Origin: Simmondsia chinensis
Lineage: Eukaryota > Streptophyta > Magnoliopsida > Caryophyllales > Simmondsiaceae
DNA length: 64,000 nt
Assembly (NCBI GenBank): GCA_018398585.1
Contig: JAGTTD010000030.1
Coordinates: 81,660 to 145,659, forward strand
Direction of reading: 5' to 3'
The notes below the pieces were generated by a model that searched no databases, had not been told where the DNA came from, and was given only the letters and a program-made list of their open reading frames with translations. Positions within the stretch are counted from its first letter, which is position 1. Every line of letters starts with the position of its first letter. Shown piece by piece: positions 48,548 through 62,400 of the stretch. Both the position numbers and the translations under genes were made by a program.

Positions 48548-51500
48548 CAGGAAGCCCCCAGCAGGCAAGGCTGGGAATGACAAAAAACAACATATGAAAA
48601 CAAAGGAAAAAGAATTAAATAACGCTAAACAAGAAGTCCCCAGCCGGCGAGGCTGGGAAACACAAAAACAACATATTAAAACTTAGGAAAAAGAACTAGG
48701 TAACGTTAAGCAGGAAGCCCCAGTCGGCAAGGCTGGGACTGACAAAAACAATATATTAAAACTATGGAAAAGGAACTAAGTAATGTTAAGCAGGAAGCCC
48801 CCAGCCGGCGAGGCTGGGAAAGATAAAAACAACATATTAAAACCAAGGAAAAAGAACTAAGTAACGCTGAGCGAGAATCCCCCATCTGGCAACGCTGGGA
48901 AAGGCAAAAACTACACATTAAAACTAAGGAAAATGAACTAAGTAACGTTAAGCAGGAAGCCGCTAGCTGGCGAGGCTGGGAAAGACAAAAACAACATATT
49001 AAAACTAACGAAAAAGAACTAAGTAACTTTAAGCACGAAGCCCCCAGCCGGCGAGGCTGGGAAAGACAAAAACAACATATTAAAACTAAGGAAATAGAAC
49101 TAAGTAAAGCTAAGCAAGAATCCCCCATCCTGCAGGGCTGGGATAGACAAAAACTATATATTAAAACTAAGGAGAATGAACTAAATAACGTTAAGCAGGA
49201 AGCCCCCAGCCGGCAAGGCTGGGAAAGACAAAAACAACTTATTAAAACTAAGGAAAAAGAATTATGTAACGTTAAGCACTAAGCACCCTGCCGGCAACGC
49301 TGGAATAACAAAACAACGTATTAAAACAAAGGAATATGAACTAAGTAACGTTAAGAGGTAAGCCCCCAGCCGGCAAGGCTGGGAAAGACAAAAACAATAT
49401 AATAAAACTAAGGAAAAAGAATTACGTAACGCTTAGCAGGATGCCCCCAGCCGGCAAGGCTGGGAATGACAAAAATAACATATTAAAACTAAAAAAAAAG
49501 GACTAAGTAACGCTAAGCAAGAAGCCCCCCGCCGGCGAAGCTGGGAAAGACAAAAACAACATATTAAAACTAAGGAAAAAGAACTAAGTAACCTTAAGCA
49601 GGAAGCCCCCTGCCGCCAAGGTCGGGAAGGATAAAAACAACATATAAAACTAAGGAAAAAGAACTAAGTAACATTATGCGAGAAGCCCCCAGCCAGCAAG
49701 GCTGGGAAAGACAAAAAAAAACATATTAAAACTAAGGAAAAAGAACTACGTAACGTTAAGCAGGAAGCCCCCAGCCGGCAAGGCTGGGAAAGTCAAAAAC
49801 GACGTATTAAAACGAAGGAAAAAGAACTAAGTAACGTTAAGTAGGAAGCCCCAAGCCGGCAAGGCCGGGAAAGATAAAATTAACATATTAAAACTAAGGA
49901 AAAAGAACTTAGTAACGTTAAGCAGGAAGCCCCCAGTCGGCAAGGCTGGGAACGACAAAAACAACATATTAAAACTAAGGAAAAAGAACAAAGTAACGTT
50001 AAGCAGGAAACCCACAGCTAGTGAGGCTGGGAAAGACAAAAACAACATATTAAAACTAAGGAAAAAGATCTAAGTAATGCTAAGCAAGAAGCCCCCATCC
50101 GGCAGGGCTGGGAAAGACAAAAACAACATATTAAAACTTTAAAAAATGAACAAAGTAACGTTAAGCAGGATGCCCCCAGTCGGCAAGGCTGGGAAGGACA
50201 AAAACAGCATATTAAAACTATGGAAAAAGGACTAAGTAACGCTAAGGAAAAAGCCCCCAGCCGGCAAGGTTGGGAAAGACAAATACAACATATTAAAACG
50301 AAGGAAAAGGACTAAGTAACGCTAAGCAAGAAGCCCCCAGCTGGCAAGGCTGTGAAAGACAAAAACAACGTATTAAAACTTAGGAAAAGAACTATGTAAC
50401 GTTAACCAGGATGCCCCCAACCAGCGAGACTGGGAAAGACAAAATCAACATATTAAAACTAAGGAAAAAGAACTAAGTAATGCTAAGAAAGAAGCCCCCA
50501 TCCGGCAAGGCTGGGAATGACAAAAACAACATATTAAAACAACGGAAAAAGAACTACGTAATGCTAAGAAAGAAGCCCCCGGCCGGCAAGGCTGGGAAAG
50601 ACAAAAACAACATATTAAAACTAAGGAAAAAGAACTAAGTAACGTTAAGTAGGAAGCCCCAAACCAGCGATACAGGGAAAGACAAAATCAACATATTAAA
50701 ACTAAGGAAAAAGAACTAAGTAATGCTAAGAAAGAAGCCCCCATCCGGCAAGGCTGGGAATGACAAAATCAACATATTAAAACTCAAGAAAAAGAACTAA
50801 GTAATGCCAAGAAAGAAGCCCCCATCCGGCAAGGCTAGGAATGACAAAAACAACGTATTAAAACTAAGAAAAAGGACTAAGTAACGCAAAGCAAGAATCC
50901 CCCATCCGGCAAGGCTGGGAAAGACAGAAACTACATATTAAAATTAAGGAAAATAAACTAAGTAACGTTAAGCAGGAAGCCCCCAGTCGGCAAGGCTGGG
51001 AAAGACAAAAACAACATATTAAAACTAAGGAAAAAGAACTAAGTAACGTTAAGCAGGAAGCCCCCAACCAGCGAGACTGGGAAAGACAAAATCAACATAT
51101 TAAAACTAAGGAAAAAGAACTAAGTAATGCTAAGAAAGAAGCCCCCATCCGGCAAGGCTGGGAATGACAAAAACAACATATTAAAACAACGGAAAAAGAA
51201 CTACGTAATGCTAAGAAAGAAGCCCCCGGCCGGCAAGGCTGGGAAAGACAAAAACAACTTACTAAAACTAAGGAAAAAGAACTATGCAACGTTAAGCACC
51301 AAGCACCCTGCCGGCAACGCTGGAATAACAAAACAACATATTAAAACAAATGAAAAAGAACTGAGTAACGTTAAGAAGAAAGCCCCCTGCCGGCAAGTCT
51401 GGGAAAGACTAAAACAATATATTAAAACTAAGAAAAAGAATTACGTAACGCTTAGTAGGATGCCCCCAGCCGGCAAGGCTGGAAATGACAAAAATAACAT

Positions 51501-54500
51501 ATTAAAACTAAGGTAAAAGGACTAAGTAACACTAAGCAAGAAGTCCCCAGCCGGCGAAGCTGGGAAAGACAAAAATAACATATGAAAACTAAGGAAAAAG
51601 AACAAAGCAACGCTAAGCAAGAAGCCCCCAGCCGCCATGGTTGGGAAAGATGAAAACAACATATAAAAACTAAGGAAAAGGAACTAAGTAACATTATGCG
51701 AGAAGGCCCCCGCCGGCAAGGCCGAGAAGGACAAAAACAACATATTAAAACTAAGGAAAAAGAACTAAGTAACGTTAAGCAGGAAGCCCCCAACCAGCTA
51801 GACTGGGAAAGACAAAATCAACATATTAAAACTATGGAAAAGGAACTAAGTAATGCTTAGAAAGAAGCCCCCATCCAGCAAGGCTGGGAATGACAAAATC
51901 AACATATTAAAACCAAGGAAAAAGAACTAAGTAATGCTGAGAAAGAATCCCCCATCCGGCAAGGCTGGGAATGACAAAAACAACATATTAAAACTAAAGA
52001 AAAAGAACTAAGTAATGCTAAGCAAGAAGCCCCCAGCCGCCAAGGCTGGGAATGATAAAAACAACATATAAAAACTAAGGAAAAAGTACTAAGAAACGTT
52101 AAGCCGGAAGCCCCCAGCCGGCATGGCTAGGAATGAAAAAAACAACGTATTTAAACAAAGGAAAAAGAACTAAGCAGCGCTACCCAGGAAGCCCCCAGCA
52201 GGCAAGGCTGGGAATGACAAAAAAACAACATATGAAAACGAAAGAAAAAGAATTAAATAACACTGAGCAAAAAGCCCCCAACAGGCAAGGCTTGGAATGA
52301 CAAAAACAACATATTAAAACATAGAAAAAAGAACTAAGTAACGTTAAGTAGGATGCCCCCAGTCGGCAAGGCTGGGACTGACAAAATCAACATATTGAAA
52401 CTAAGGAAAAAGAACTAAGTTACGTTAAGCAGGAAGCCCCCAGCCGCCGAGTCTGGGAAAGACAAAAAATAATATATTAAAACTAAGGAAAAAGAACTAT
52501 GTAAACCTAAGCAAGAATCCCCCATCCGGCAGGGCTGGGAAAGACAAAAACTACATAGTAAAACTAAGTAGAATGAACTAAGCAACGTTAAGCAGGAAGC
52601 CCCCAGCCGGCAAGGCCGGGAAAGACAAAAACAACTTATTAAAACTAAGGGAAAAGAACTATGTAACGATAAGAACCAAGCACCCTGCCGGCAACGCTGG
52701 AATAACAAAACAACATCTTAAAACAAAGGAAAATGAACTAAGTAACGTTAAGTAGGAAGCCCCCAGCCGGCAAGGCTGGGAAAGACAAAAACAATATATA
52801 AAAACTAAGAAAAAGAATTACGTAACGCTTAGCAGGATGCCCCCAGCCGGCAAGGCTGGGAATGACAAAAATAACATATTAAAACTAAGGAAAAAGGACT
52901 AAGTAACGCTAAGTCAGAAGTCCCCAGCCGGCGAAGCTGGGAAAGACAAAAATAACATATTAAAACTAAGGAAAAAGAACTAAGTAACGCTAAGCATGAA
53001 GCCCCCAGCCGCCAAGGTTGGGAAAGATAAAAACAACATATAAAAACTAAGGAAAAGGAACTAAGTAAAATTATGCGAGAAGGTCCCCGCCGGCAAGGCT
53101 GGGAAAGACAAAAAAAAAAAAATTAAAACTGAGGAAAAAGAACTAAGTAACGGTAAGCAGGATGCCCTCAGCTGGCAAGGCTGGGAAAGTCAAAAAAAAC
53201 ATATTGAAACGAAGGAAAAAGAACTAAATAACGTTAAGCAGGATGCCCCCAGCCAGCAAGGCTGGGAAAGACAAAAAAAAAATATTAAAACTAAGGAAAA
53301 AGAACTAAGTAACATTAAGTAGGGAGCCCCCAGCCGGCAAGGCCGGGAAAGACAAAATTAACATATTAAAACTAAGGAAAAAGAACTTAGTAACGTTAAG
53401 CAGGAAGCCCCCAGCCGGCAAGGCTGGGAAAGACAAAAACAACATATTGAAACTAAGGAAAATGAACAAAGTAACGTTAAGCAGGAAGCCCACAGCTAGC
53501 GAGGCTGGGAAAGGCAAAAACAACATATTAAAACTAAGGAAAAAGATCTAAGTAATGCTAAGCAAGAGGCCCCCATCCAGCAGCGCTGGGAAAGACAAAA
53601 ACTACATATTAAAACTATAAAAAATGAACAAAGTAACGTTAAGCAGGATGCCCCCAACCAGCAAGGCTGGGAAAGACAAAAACAGCATATTAAAACTCCG
53701 GAAAAAGGACTAAGTAACGCAAAGGAAAAAGCCCCCAGCCGGCAAGGTTGGGAAAGACAAAAACAACATATTAAAACTAGGGAAAAGGACTAAGTAACGC
53801 TAAGCAAGAAGCCCCCAGCTGGCAAGGCTGTGAAAGACAAAAATAACATATTAAAACTGAGGAAAAAGAACTGAGTAACGTTAAGCAGGATGCCCCCAGC
53901 TGGCAAGGTTAGGAAAGACAAAAACAACATATTAAAACTATGGAAAAAGAACTAAGTAACGCTAGGCCAGAAGCCCCCAGCCGCCAAGGCTAAGAAAGAT
54001 AAAAACAACATATAAAAATTAAGGAAAAAGAACTAGATAACATTATGCAGGAAGCCCCCCGCCGGCAAGTAATGTTAAGTAGGAAGCCCCCAGTTGGCAA
54101 GGCTGAGAAAGTAAAAAATAACATATTAAAACGAAGGAAAAAGAACTGAGTAACGTTAAGCAGGAAGCCCCCAGCCGGCAAGACTGGGAAAAACAAAACT
54201 AACATATTAAACTAAGGAAAAAGAACTATGTAATGCTAAGCAAGAATCCGCCATCCGGTAAGGCTGGGAAAGACGAAAACTAAATATTAAAACAAATTAG
54301 AATGAACTAAGTAACGTTAAGCAGGAAGCCCCCAGCCGGCAAGGCTGGGAAAGACGAAAATAACTTATTAAAACTAAGGAAAAAGAACTAAGTAACTTTA
54401 AGCAGGGAGCCCCCAGCCAGCGAGGGTGGGAAAGACAAAAAGGACATATTAAAACTAAGGAAAAAGAACTAAGTAATGCTAAGCAAGAAGCCCCCATCCG

Positions 54501-56427
54501 GCGAGGCTGGGAAAGATAAAAACAACATATTAAAACTAAGGAAAAAGAACCAAGTGACGTTAAGCAGGATGCCCCTAGTCGGCAAGTCAGGGAATGACAT
54601 AAATTACATGTTTAAACTAGGGAAAAGGAACTAAGTAACGTTAAGTAGGAAGCCCCGAGCCTCCAATACTGGGAAAGGCAAAAACAACTTATTAAAACTA
54701 AGGAAAAAGGACTAAGTAACGCTAAGCAAGAAGCCCCCAGCCGGCAAGGCTGGAAAAGACAAAAACGATAAGTTAAAACTAAGGAAAAAGAACTAAGTAA
54801 TGCCAAGCAAGAATCCCCCAGCCGCCAAGGCTGGGAATGAAAAAAACAACATATTAAAACTAAGGAAAAAGAACAAAGTAACGCTATGCAGGAAGCCCCC
54901 AGCCGGCAATGCTGGGAATGATAAAAAACAGCATATAAAATCAAAGGAAAAAGAATTAAGTAACGCTAAGCAAAGAGCCCCCAGCCTGCAAGGCTTGAAA
55001 AGACAAAAACAACTTATTAAAACTTAGGAAAAAGAAGAAAGTAACATTAAGCCGGAAGCCCCCAGTCGGAAAGGCTGGGACTGACAAAAACAACATATTA
55101 AAACTAAGGAAAAAGAACTATGTGACGTAAAGCAGGATGGCCCCAGCCGGCGAGGCTGGGAAAGACAAAAACAACATATTAAAACTAAGGAAAAAGAACA
55201 AAGTAACGCTAAGCAAGAATCCCCCACCCTGCAAGGCTGGGAAAGATTGAAACTACATATCAAAACTAAGAAAAAAGAACTAAGTAATGTTGAGCAGGAA
55301 GCCCCCAGTCAGCGAGGCTGTGAAAGACGAAAACAACATATTAAAACTAAGGAAAAAGAACTAAGTAATGCTAAGCAAGAAGTCCCCATCCGGCACGGCT
55401 GGGAAAGATAAAAACAACGTATTAAAACTAAGGAAAAAGAACTAAGTGACGTTAAGCAGGATGCCCACAGCCGGCAAGGCTGGGAATGACAAAAATAACA
55501 CATAAAAACTAAGGAAAATGGACTAAGTAATGCAAAGCAAGAAGCCCCCAGCCGCCAAGGCTGGGAAAGATTAAAACCACATATAAAAACTAAGGAAAAA
55601 AAACTAAGTAACATTATGCAAGAAGGCGCTCGCCGGCAAGGCTGGGAAAGAAAAAAAAACAAATTAAAACTAAGGAAAAAGAACTAAGTAATGCTAAGCA
55701 GGAAGCCCCCAGCCGGCAAGGCTGGGAAAGTCAAAAACAACATATTAAAACGAAGGAAAAAGAACTAAGTAACGTTAAGCAGGAAGCCCCCAGCTGGCGA
55801 GGTTGGGAAAGATTAAAACCACATAAAAAAACTAAGGAAAAAGAACTAAGTAACATTATGCAAGAAGCCCCCCGCAGGCAAGGCTAGGAAAGAAAACAAA
55901 AACAAATTGAAACTAAGGAAAAAGAACTAAGTAATGCTAAACAAGAAGCCCCTAGCCCGCAAGGCTGGGAAAGTCAAAAACAACATATTAAAACGAAGAA
56001 AAAAGAACAAAGTAACGTTAAGCAGGAAGCCCCCAGCCGGCGAGGTTGGGAAAGACAAAAACAACATGTTAAAACTAAGGAAAAATAACTAATTAACGCT
56101 AAGCAAGAATCCCCCATCCGGCAAGGCTGGGAAAGATAGAAACTGCATATTAAAACTAAGAAAAAAGAACTAAGCAACTTTAAGCAGGAAGCCCCCAGCC
56201 AGCGAGGCTGGGAAAGACAAAAACAACATATTAAAACTAAGGAAAAAGAACTAAGTAATGCTAAGCAAGAAGCCCCCAGCCGCCAAGGCTAGGAATGATA
56301 AAATCTACATATAAAAACTAAGGAAAAAGTACTAAGAAACGTAAAGCCGGAAGCCCCCAGCCGGCATGGCTGGGAATGAAAAAAATAACATATTAAAACT
56401 AAGAAAAAAGAACTAAGCAATGCAACG
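48548..56427. repeat. 7.88-kb super-repeat of the satellite, copy 1
   Basis: This block of about 97 monomers is repeated directly after itself. Alignment with 56428 onward has an offset of 7,880 bp up to about 51240. From there the offset is 8,773-8,775, because copy 2 holds 893 extra bases. I saw only a handful of differences over about 6.7 kb compared (for example C/T at 48844 against 56724, and a one-base indel near 54211 against 62983). A more diverged, older relative begins near 41.1 kb (offset about 7.6-7.7 kb). Confidence 0.9.
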
Positions 56428-59400
56428 CAGGAAGCCCCCAGCAGGCAAGGCTGGGAATGACAAAAAACAACATATGAAAACAAAGGAAAAAGAATTAAAT
56501 AACGCTAAACAAGAAGTCCCCAGCCGGCGAGGCTGGGAAACACAAAAACAACATATTAAAACTTAGGAAAAAGAACTAGGTAACGTTAAGCAGGAAGCCC
56601 CAGTCGGCAAGGCTGGGACTGACAAAAACAATATATTAAAACTATGGAAAAGGAACTAAGTAATGTTAAGCAGGAAGCCCCCAGCCGGCGAGGCTGGGAA
56701 AGATAAAAACAACATATTAAAACTAAGGAAAAAGAACTAAGTAACGCTGAGCGAGAATCCCCCATCTGGCAACGCTGGGAAAGGCAAAAACTACACATTA
56801 AAACTAAGGAAAATGAACTAAGTAACGTTAAGCAGGAAGCCGCTAGCTGGCGAGGCTGGGAAAGACAAAAACAACATATTAAAACTAACGAAAAAGAACT
56901 AAGTAACTTTAAGCACGAAGCCCCCAGCCGGCGAGGCTGGGAAAGACAAAAACAACATATTAAAACTAAGGAAATAGAACTAAGTAAAGCTAAGCAAGAA
57001 TCCCCCATCCTGCAGGGCTGGGATAGACAAAAACTATATATTAAAACTAAGGAGAATGAACTAAATAACGTTAAGCAGGAAGCCCCCAGCCGGCAAGGCT
57101 GGGAAAGACAAAAACAACTTATTAAAACTAAGGAAAAAGAATTATGTAACGTTAAGCACTAAGCACCCTGCCGGCAACGCTGGAATAACAAAACAACGTA
57201 TTAAAACAAAGGAATATGAACTAAGTAACGTTAAGAGGTAAGCCCCCAGCCGGCAAGGCTGGGAAAGACAAAAACAATATAATAAAACTAAGGAAAAAGA
57301 ATTACGTAACGCTTAGCAGGATGCCCCCAGCCGGCAAGGCTGGGAATGACAAAAATAACATATTAAAACTAAAAAAAAAGGACTAAGTAACGCTAAGCAA
57401 GAAGCCCCCCGCCGGCGAAGCTGGGAAAGACAAAAACAACATATTAAAACTAAGGAAAAAGAACTAAGTAACCTTAAGCAGGAAGCCCCCTGCCGCCAAG
57501 GTCGGGAAGGATAAAAACAACATATAAAACTAAGGAAAAAGAACTAAGTAACATTATGCGAGAAGCCCCCAGCCAGCAAGGCTGGGAAAGACAAAAAAAA
57601 ACATATTAAAACTAAGGAAAAAGAACTACGTAACGTTAAGCAGGAAGCCCCCAGCCGGCAAGGCTGGGAAAGTCAAAAACGACGTATTAAAACGAAGGAA
57701 AAAGAACTAAGTAACGTTAAGTAGGAAGCCCCAAGCCGGCAAGGCCGGGAAAGATAAAATTAACATATTAAAACTAAGGAAAAAGAACTTAGTAACGTTA
57801 AGCAGGAAGCCCCCAGTCGGCAAGGCTGGGAACGACAAAAACAACATATTAAAACTAAGGAAAAAGAACAAAGTAACGTTAAGCAGGAAACCCACAGCTA
57901 GTGAGGCTGGGAAAGACAAAAACAACATATTAAAACTAAGGAAAAAGATCTAAGTAATGCTAAGCAAGAAGCCCCCATCCGGCAGGGCTGGGAAAGACAA
58001 AAACAACATATTAAAACTTTAAAAAATGAACAAAGTAACGTTAAGCAGGATGCCCCCAGTCGGCAAGGCTGGGAAGGACAAAAACAGCATATTAAAACTA
58101 TGGAAAAAGGACTAAGTAACGCTAAGGAAAAAGCCCCCAGCCGGCAAGGTTGGGAAAGACAAATACAACATATTAAAACGAAGGAAAAGGACTAAGTAAC
58201 GCTAAGCAAGAAGCCCCCAGCTGGCAAGGCTGTGAAAGACAAAAACAACGTATTAAAACTTAGGAAAAGAACTATGTAACGTTAACCAGGATGCCCCCAA
58301 CCAGCGAGACTGGGAAAGACAAAATCAACATATTAAAACTAAGGAAAAAGAACTAAGTAATGCTAAGAAAGAAGCCCCCATCCGGCAAGGCTGGGAATGA
58401 CAAAAACAACATATTAAAACAACGGAAAAAGAACTACGTAATGCTAAGAAAGAAGCCCCCGGCCGGCAAGGCTGGGAAAGACAAAAACAACATATTAAAA
58501 CTAAGGAAAAAGAACTAAGTAACGTTAAGTAGGAAGCCCCAAACCAGCGATACAGGGAAAGACAAAATCAACATATTAAAACTAAGGAAAAAGAACTAAG
58601 TAATGCTAAGAAAGAAGCCCCCATCCGGCAAGGCTGGGAATGACAAAATCAACATATTAAAACTCAAGAAAAAGAACTAAGTAATGCCAAGAAAGAAGCC
58701 CCCATCCGGCAAGGCTAGGAATGACAAAAACAACGTATTAAAACTAAGAAAAAGGACTAAGTAACGCAAAGCAAGAATCCCCCATCCGGCAAGGCTGGGA
58801 AAGACAGAAACTACATATTAAAATTAAGGAAAATAAACTAAGTAACGTTAAGCAGGAAGCCCCCAGTCGGCAAGGCTGGGAAAGACAAAAACAACATATT
58901 AAAACTAAGGAAAAAGAACTAAGTAACGTTAAGCAGGAAGCCCCCAACCAGCGAGACTGGGAAAGACAAAATCAACATATTAAAACTAAGGAAAAAGAAC
59001 TAAGTAATGCTAAGAAAGAAGCCCCCATCCGGCAAGGCTGGGAATGACAAAAACAACATATTAAAACAACGGAAAAAGAACTACGTAATGCTAAGAAAGA
59101 AGCCCCCGGCCGGCAAGGCTGGGAAAGACAAAAACAACATATTAAAACTAAGGAAAAAGAACTAAGTAACGTTAAGTAGGAAGCCCCAAACCAGCGATAC
59201 AGGGAAAGACAAAATCAACATATTAAAACTAAGGAAAAAGAACTAAGTAATGCTAAGAAAGAAGCCCCCATCCGGCAAGGCTGGGAATGACAAAATCAAC
59301 ATATTAAAACTCAAGAAAAAGAACTAAGTAATGCCAAGAAAGAAGCCCCCATCCGGCAAGGCTAGGAATGACAAAAACAACGTATTAAAACTAAGGAAAA

Positions 59401-62400
59401 AGAACTAAGTAATGCTAAGCAAGAAGCCCCCAGCCGCCAAGGCCGGGAATGATAAAAACAACATATAAAAACTAAGGAAAAAGTACTAAGAAACGTTAAG
59501 CAGGAAGCCCCCAGCCGGCATGGCTGGGAATGAAAAAAAACAACATATTAAAACAAAGGAAAAAGAACTAAGCAACGCTACGCAGGAAGCCCCCAGCGGG
59601 CAAGGCTGGCAATGACAAAAAACAACATATGAAAACGAAAAAAAAAGAATTAAATAACACTGAGCAAAAAGCCCCCAACAGGCAAGGCTTGGAAAGACAA
59701 AAACAACATATTAAAACATAGAAAAAAGAACTAAGTAATGTTAAGCAGGATGCCTCCAGTCGGCAAGGCTGGGACTGACAAAATCAACATATTAAATCTA
59801 AGGAAAAAGAACTAAGTAACGTTAAGCACGAAGCCCCCAGCCGGCGAGGCTGGGAAAGAAAAAAACAATATATTAAAACTATGGAAAAAGAACTAAGTAA
59901 CGCTAAGCAAGAATCCCCCATCCGGCAGGGCTGGGAAAGACAAAAACTACATATTAAAACTAAGGAGAATGAACCAAGTAACGTTAAGCAGGAAGCCCCC
60001 AGCCGGCAAGGCTGGGAAAGACAAAAACAACTTACTAAAACTAAGGAAAAAGAACTATGCAACGTTAAGCACCAAGCACCCTGCCGGCAACGCTGGAATA
60101 ACAAAACAACATATTAAAACAAATGAAAAAGAACTGAGTAACGTTAAGAAGAAAGCCCCCTGCCGGCAAGTCTGGGAAAGACTAAAACAATATATTAAAA
60201 CTAAGAAAAAGAATTACGTAACGCTTAGTAGGATGCCCCCAGCCGGCAAGGCTGGAAATGACAAAAATAACATATTAAAACTAAGGTAAAAGGACTAAGT
60301 AACACTAAGCAAGAAGTCCCCAGCCGGCGAAGCTGGGAAAGACAAAAATAACATATGAAAACTAAGGAAAAAGAACAAAGCAACGCTAAGCAAGAAGCCC
60401 CCAGCCGCCATGGTTGGGAAAGATGAAAACAACATATAAAAACTAAGGAAAAGGAACTAAGTAACATTATGCGAGAAGGCCCCCGCCGGCAAGGCCGAGA
60501 AGGACAAAAACAACATATTAAAACTAAGGAAAAAGAACTAAGTAACGTTAAGCAGGAAGCCCCCAACCAGCTAGACTGGGAAAGACAAAATCAACATATT
60601 AAAACTATGGAAAAGGAACTAAGTAATGCTTAGAAAGAAGCCCCCATCCAGCAAGGCTGGGAATGACAAAATCAACATATTAAAACCAAGGAAAAAGAAC
60701 TAAGTAATGCTGAGAAAGAATCCCCCATCCGGCAAGGCTGGGAATGACAAAAACAACATATTAAAACTAAAGAAAAAGAACTAAGTAATGCTAAGCAAGA
60801 AGCCCCCAGCCGCCAAGGCTGGGAATGATAAAAACAACATATAAAAACTAAGGAAAAAGTACTAAGAAACGTTAAGCCGGAAGCCCCCAGCCGGCATGGC
60901 TAGGAATGAAAAAAACAACGTATTTAAACAAAGGAAAAAGAACTAAGCAGCGCTACCCAGGAAGCCCCCAGCAGGCAAGGCTGGGAATGACAAAAAAACA
61001 ACATATGAAAACGAAAGAAAAAGAATTAAATAACACTGAGCAAAAAGCCCCCAACAGGCAAGGCTTGGAATGACAAAAACAACATATTAAAACATAGAAA
61101 AAAGAACTAAGTAACGTTAAGTAGGATGCCCCCAGTCGGCAAGGCTGGGACTGACAAAATCAACATATTGAAACTAAGGAAAAAGAACTAAGTTACGTTA
61201 AGCAGGAAGCCCCCAGCCGCCGAGTCTGGGAAAGACAAAAAATAATATATTAAAACTAAGGAAAAAGAACTATGTAAACCTAAGCAAGAATCCCCCATCC
61301 GGCAGGGCTGGGAAAGACAAAAACTACATAGTAAAACTAAGTAGAATGAACTAAGCAACGTTAAGCAGGAAGCCCCCAGCCGGCAAGGCCGGGAAAGACA
61401 AAAACAACTTATTAAAACTAAGGGAAAAGAACTATGTAACGATAAGAACCAAGCACCCTGCCGGCAACGCTGGAATAACAAAACAACATCTTAAAACAAA
61501 GGAAAATGAACTAAGTAACGTTAAGTAGGAAGCCCCCAGCCGGCAAGGCTGGGAAAGACAAAAACAATATATAAAAACTAAGAAAAAGAATTACGTAACG
61601 CTTAGCAGGATGCCCCCAGCCGGCAAGGCTGGGAATGACAAAAATAACATATTAAAACTAAGGAAAAAGGACTAAGTAACGCTAAGTCAGAAGTCCCCAG
61701 CCGGCGAAGCTGGGAAAGACAAAAATAACATATTAAAACTAAGGAAAAAGAACTAAGTAACGCTAAGCATGAAGCCCCCAGCCGCCAAGGTTGGGAAAGA
61801 TAAAAACAACATATAAAAACTAAGGAAAAGGAACTAAGTAAAATTATGCGAGAAGGTCCCCGCCGGCAAGGCTGGGAAAGACAAAAAAAAAAAAATTAAA
61901 ACTGAGGAAAAAGAACTAAGTAACGGTAAGCAGGATGCCCTCAGCTGGCAAGGCTGGGAAAGTCAAAAAAAACATATTGAAACGAAGGAAAAAGAACTAA
62001 ATAACGTTAAGCAGGATGCCCCCAGCCAGCAAGGCTGGGAAAGACAAAAAAAAAATATTAAAACTAAGGAAAAAGAACTAAGTAACATTAAGTAGGGAGC
62101 CCCCAGCCGGCAAGGCCGGGAAAGACAAAATTAACATATTAAAATTAAGGAAAAAGAACTTAGTAACGTTAAGCAGGAAGCCCCCAGCCGGCAAGGCTGG
62201 GAAAGACAAAAACAACATATTGAAACTAAGGAAAATGAACAAAGTAACGTTAAGCAGGAAGCCCACAGCTAGCGAGGCTGGGAAAGGCAAAAACAACATA
62301 TTAAAACTAAGGAAAAAGATCTAAGTAATGCTAAGCAAGAGGCCCCCATCCAGCAGCGCTGGGAAAGACAAAAACTACATATTAAAACTATAAAAAATGA

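Noticed and set aside
51127..51516. Plus-strand Lys-rich frames in the satellite (for example 129 codons)
   Set aside because: Same periodicity artefact in another frame. It stays open only where the AACTATGT or AACTACGT variant removes a stop.
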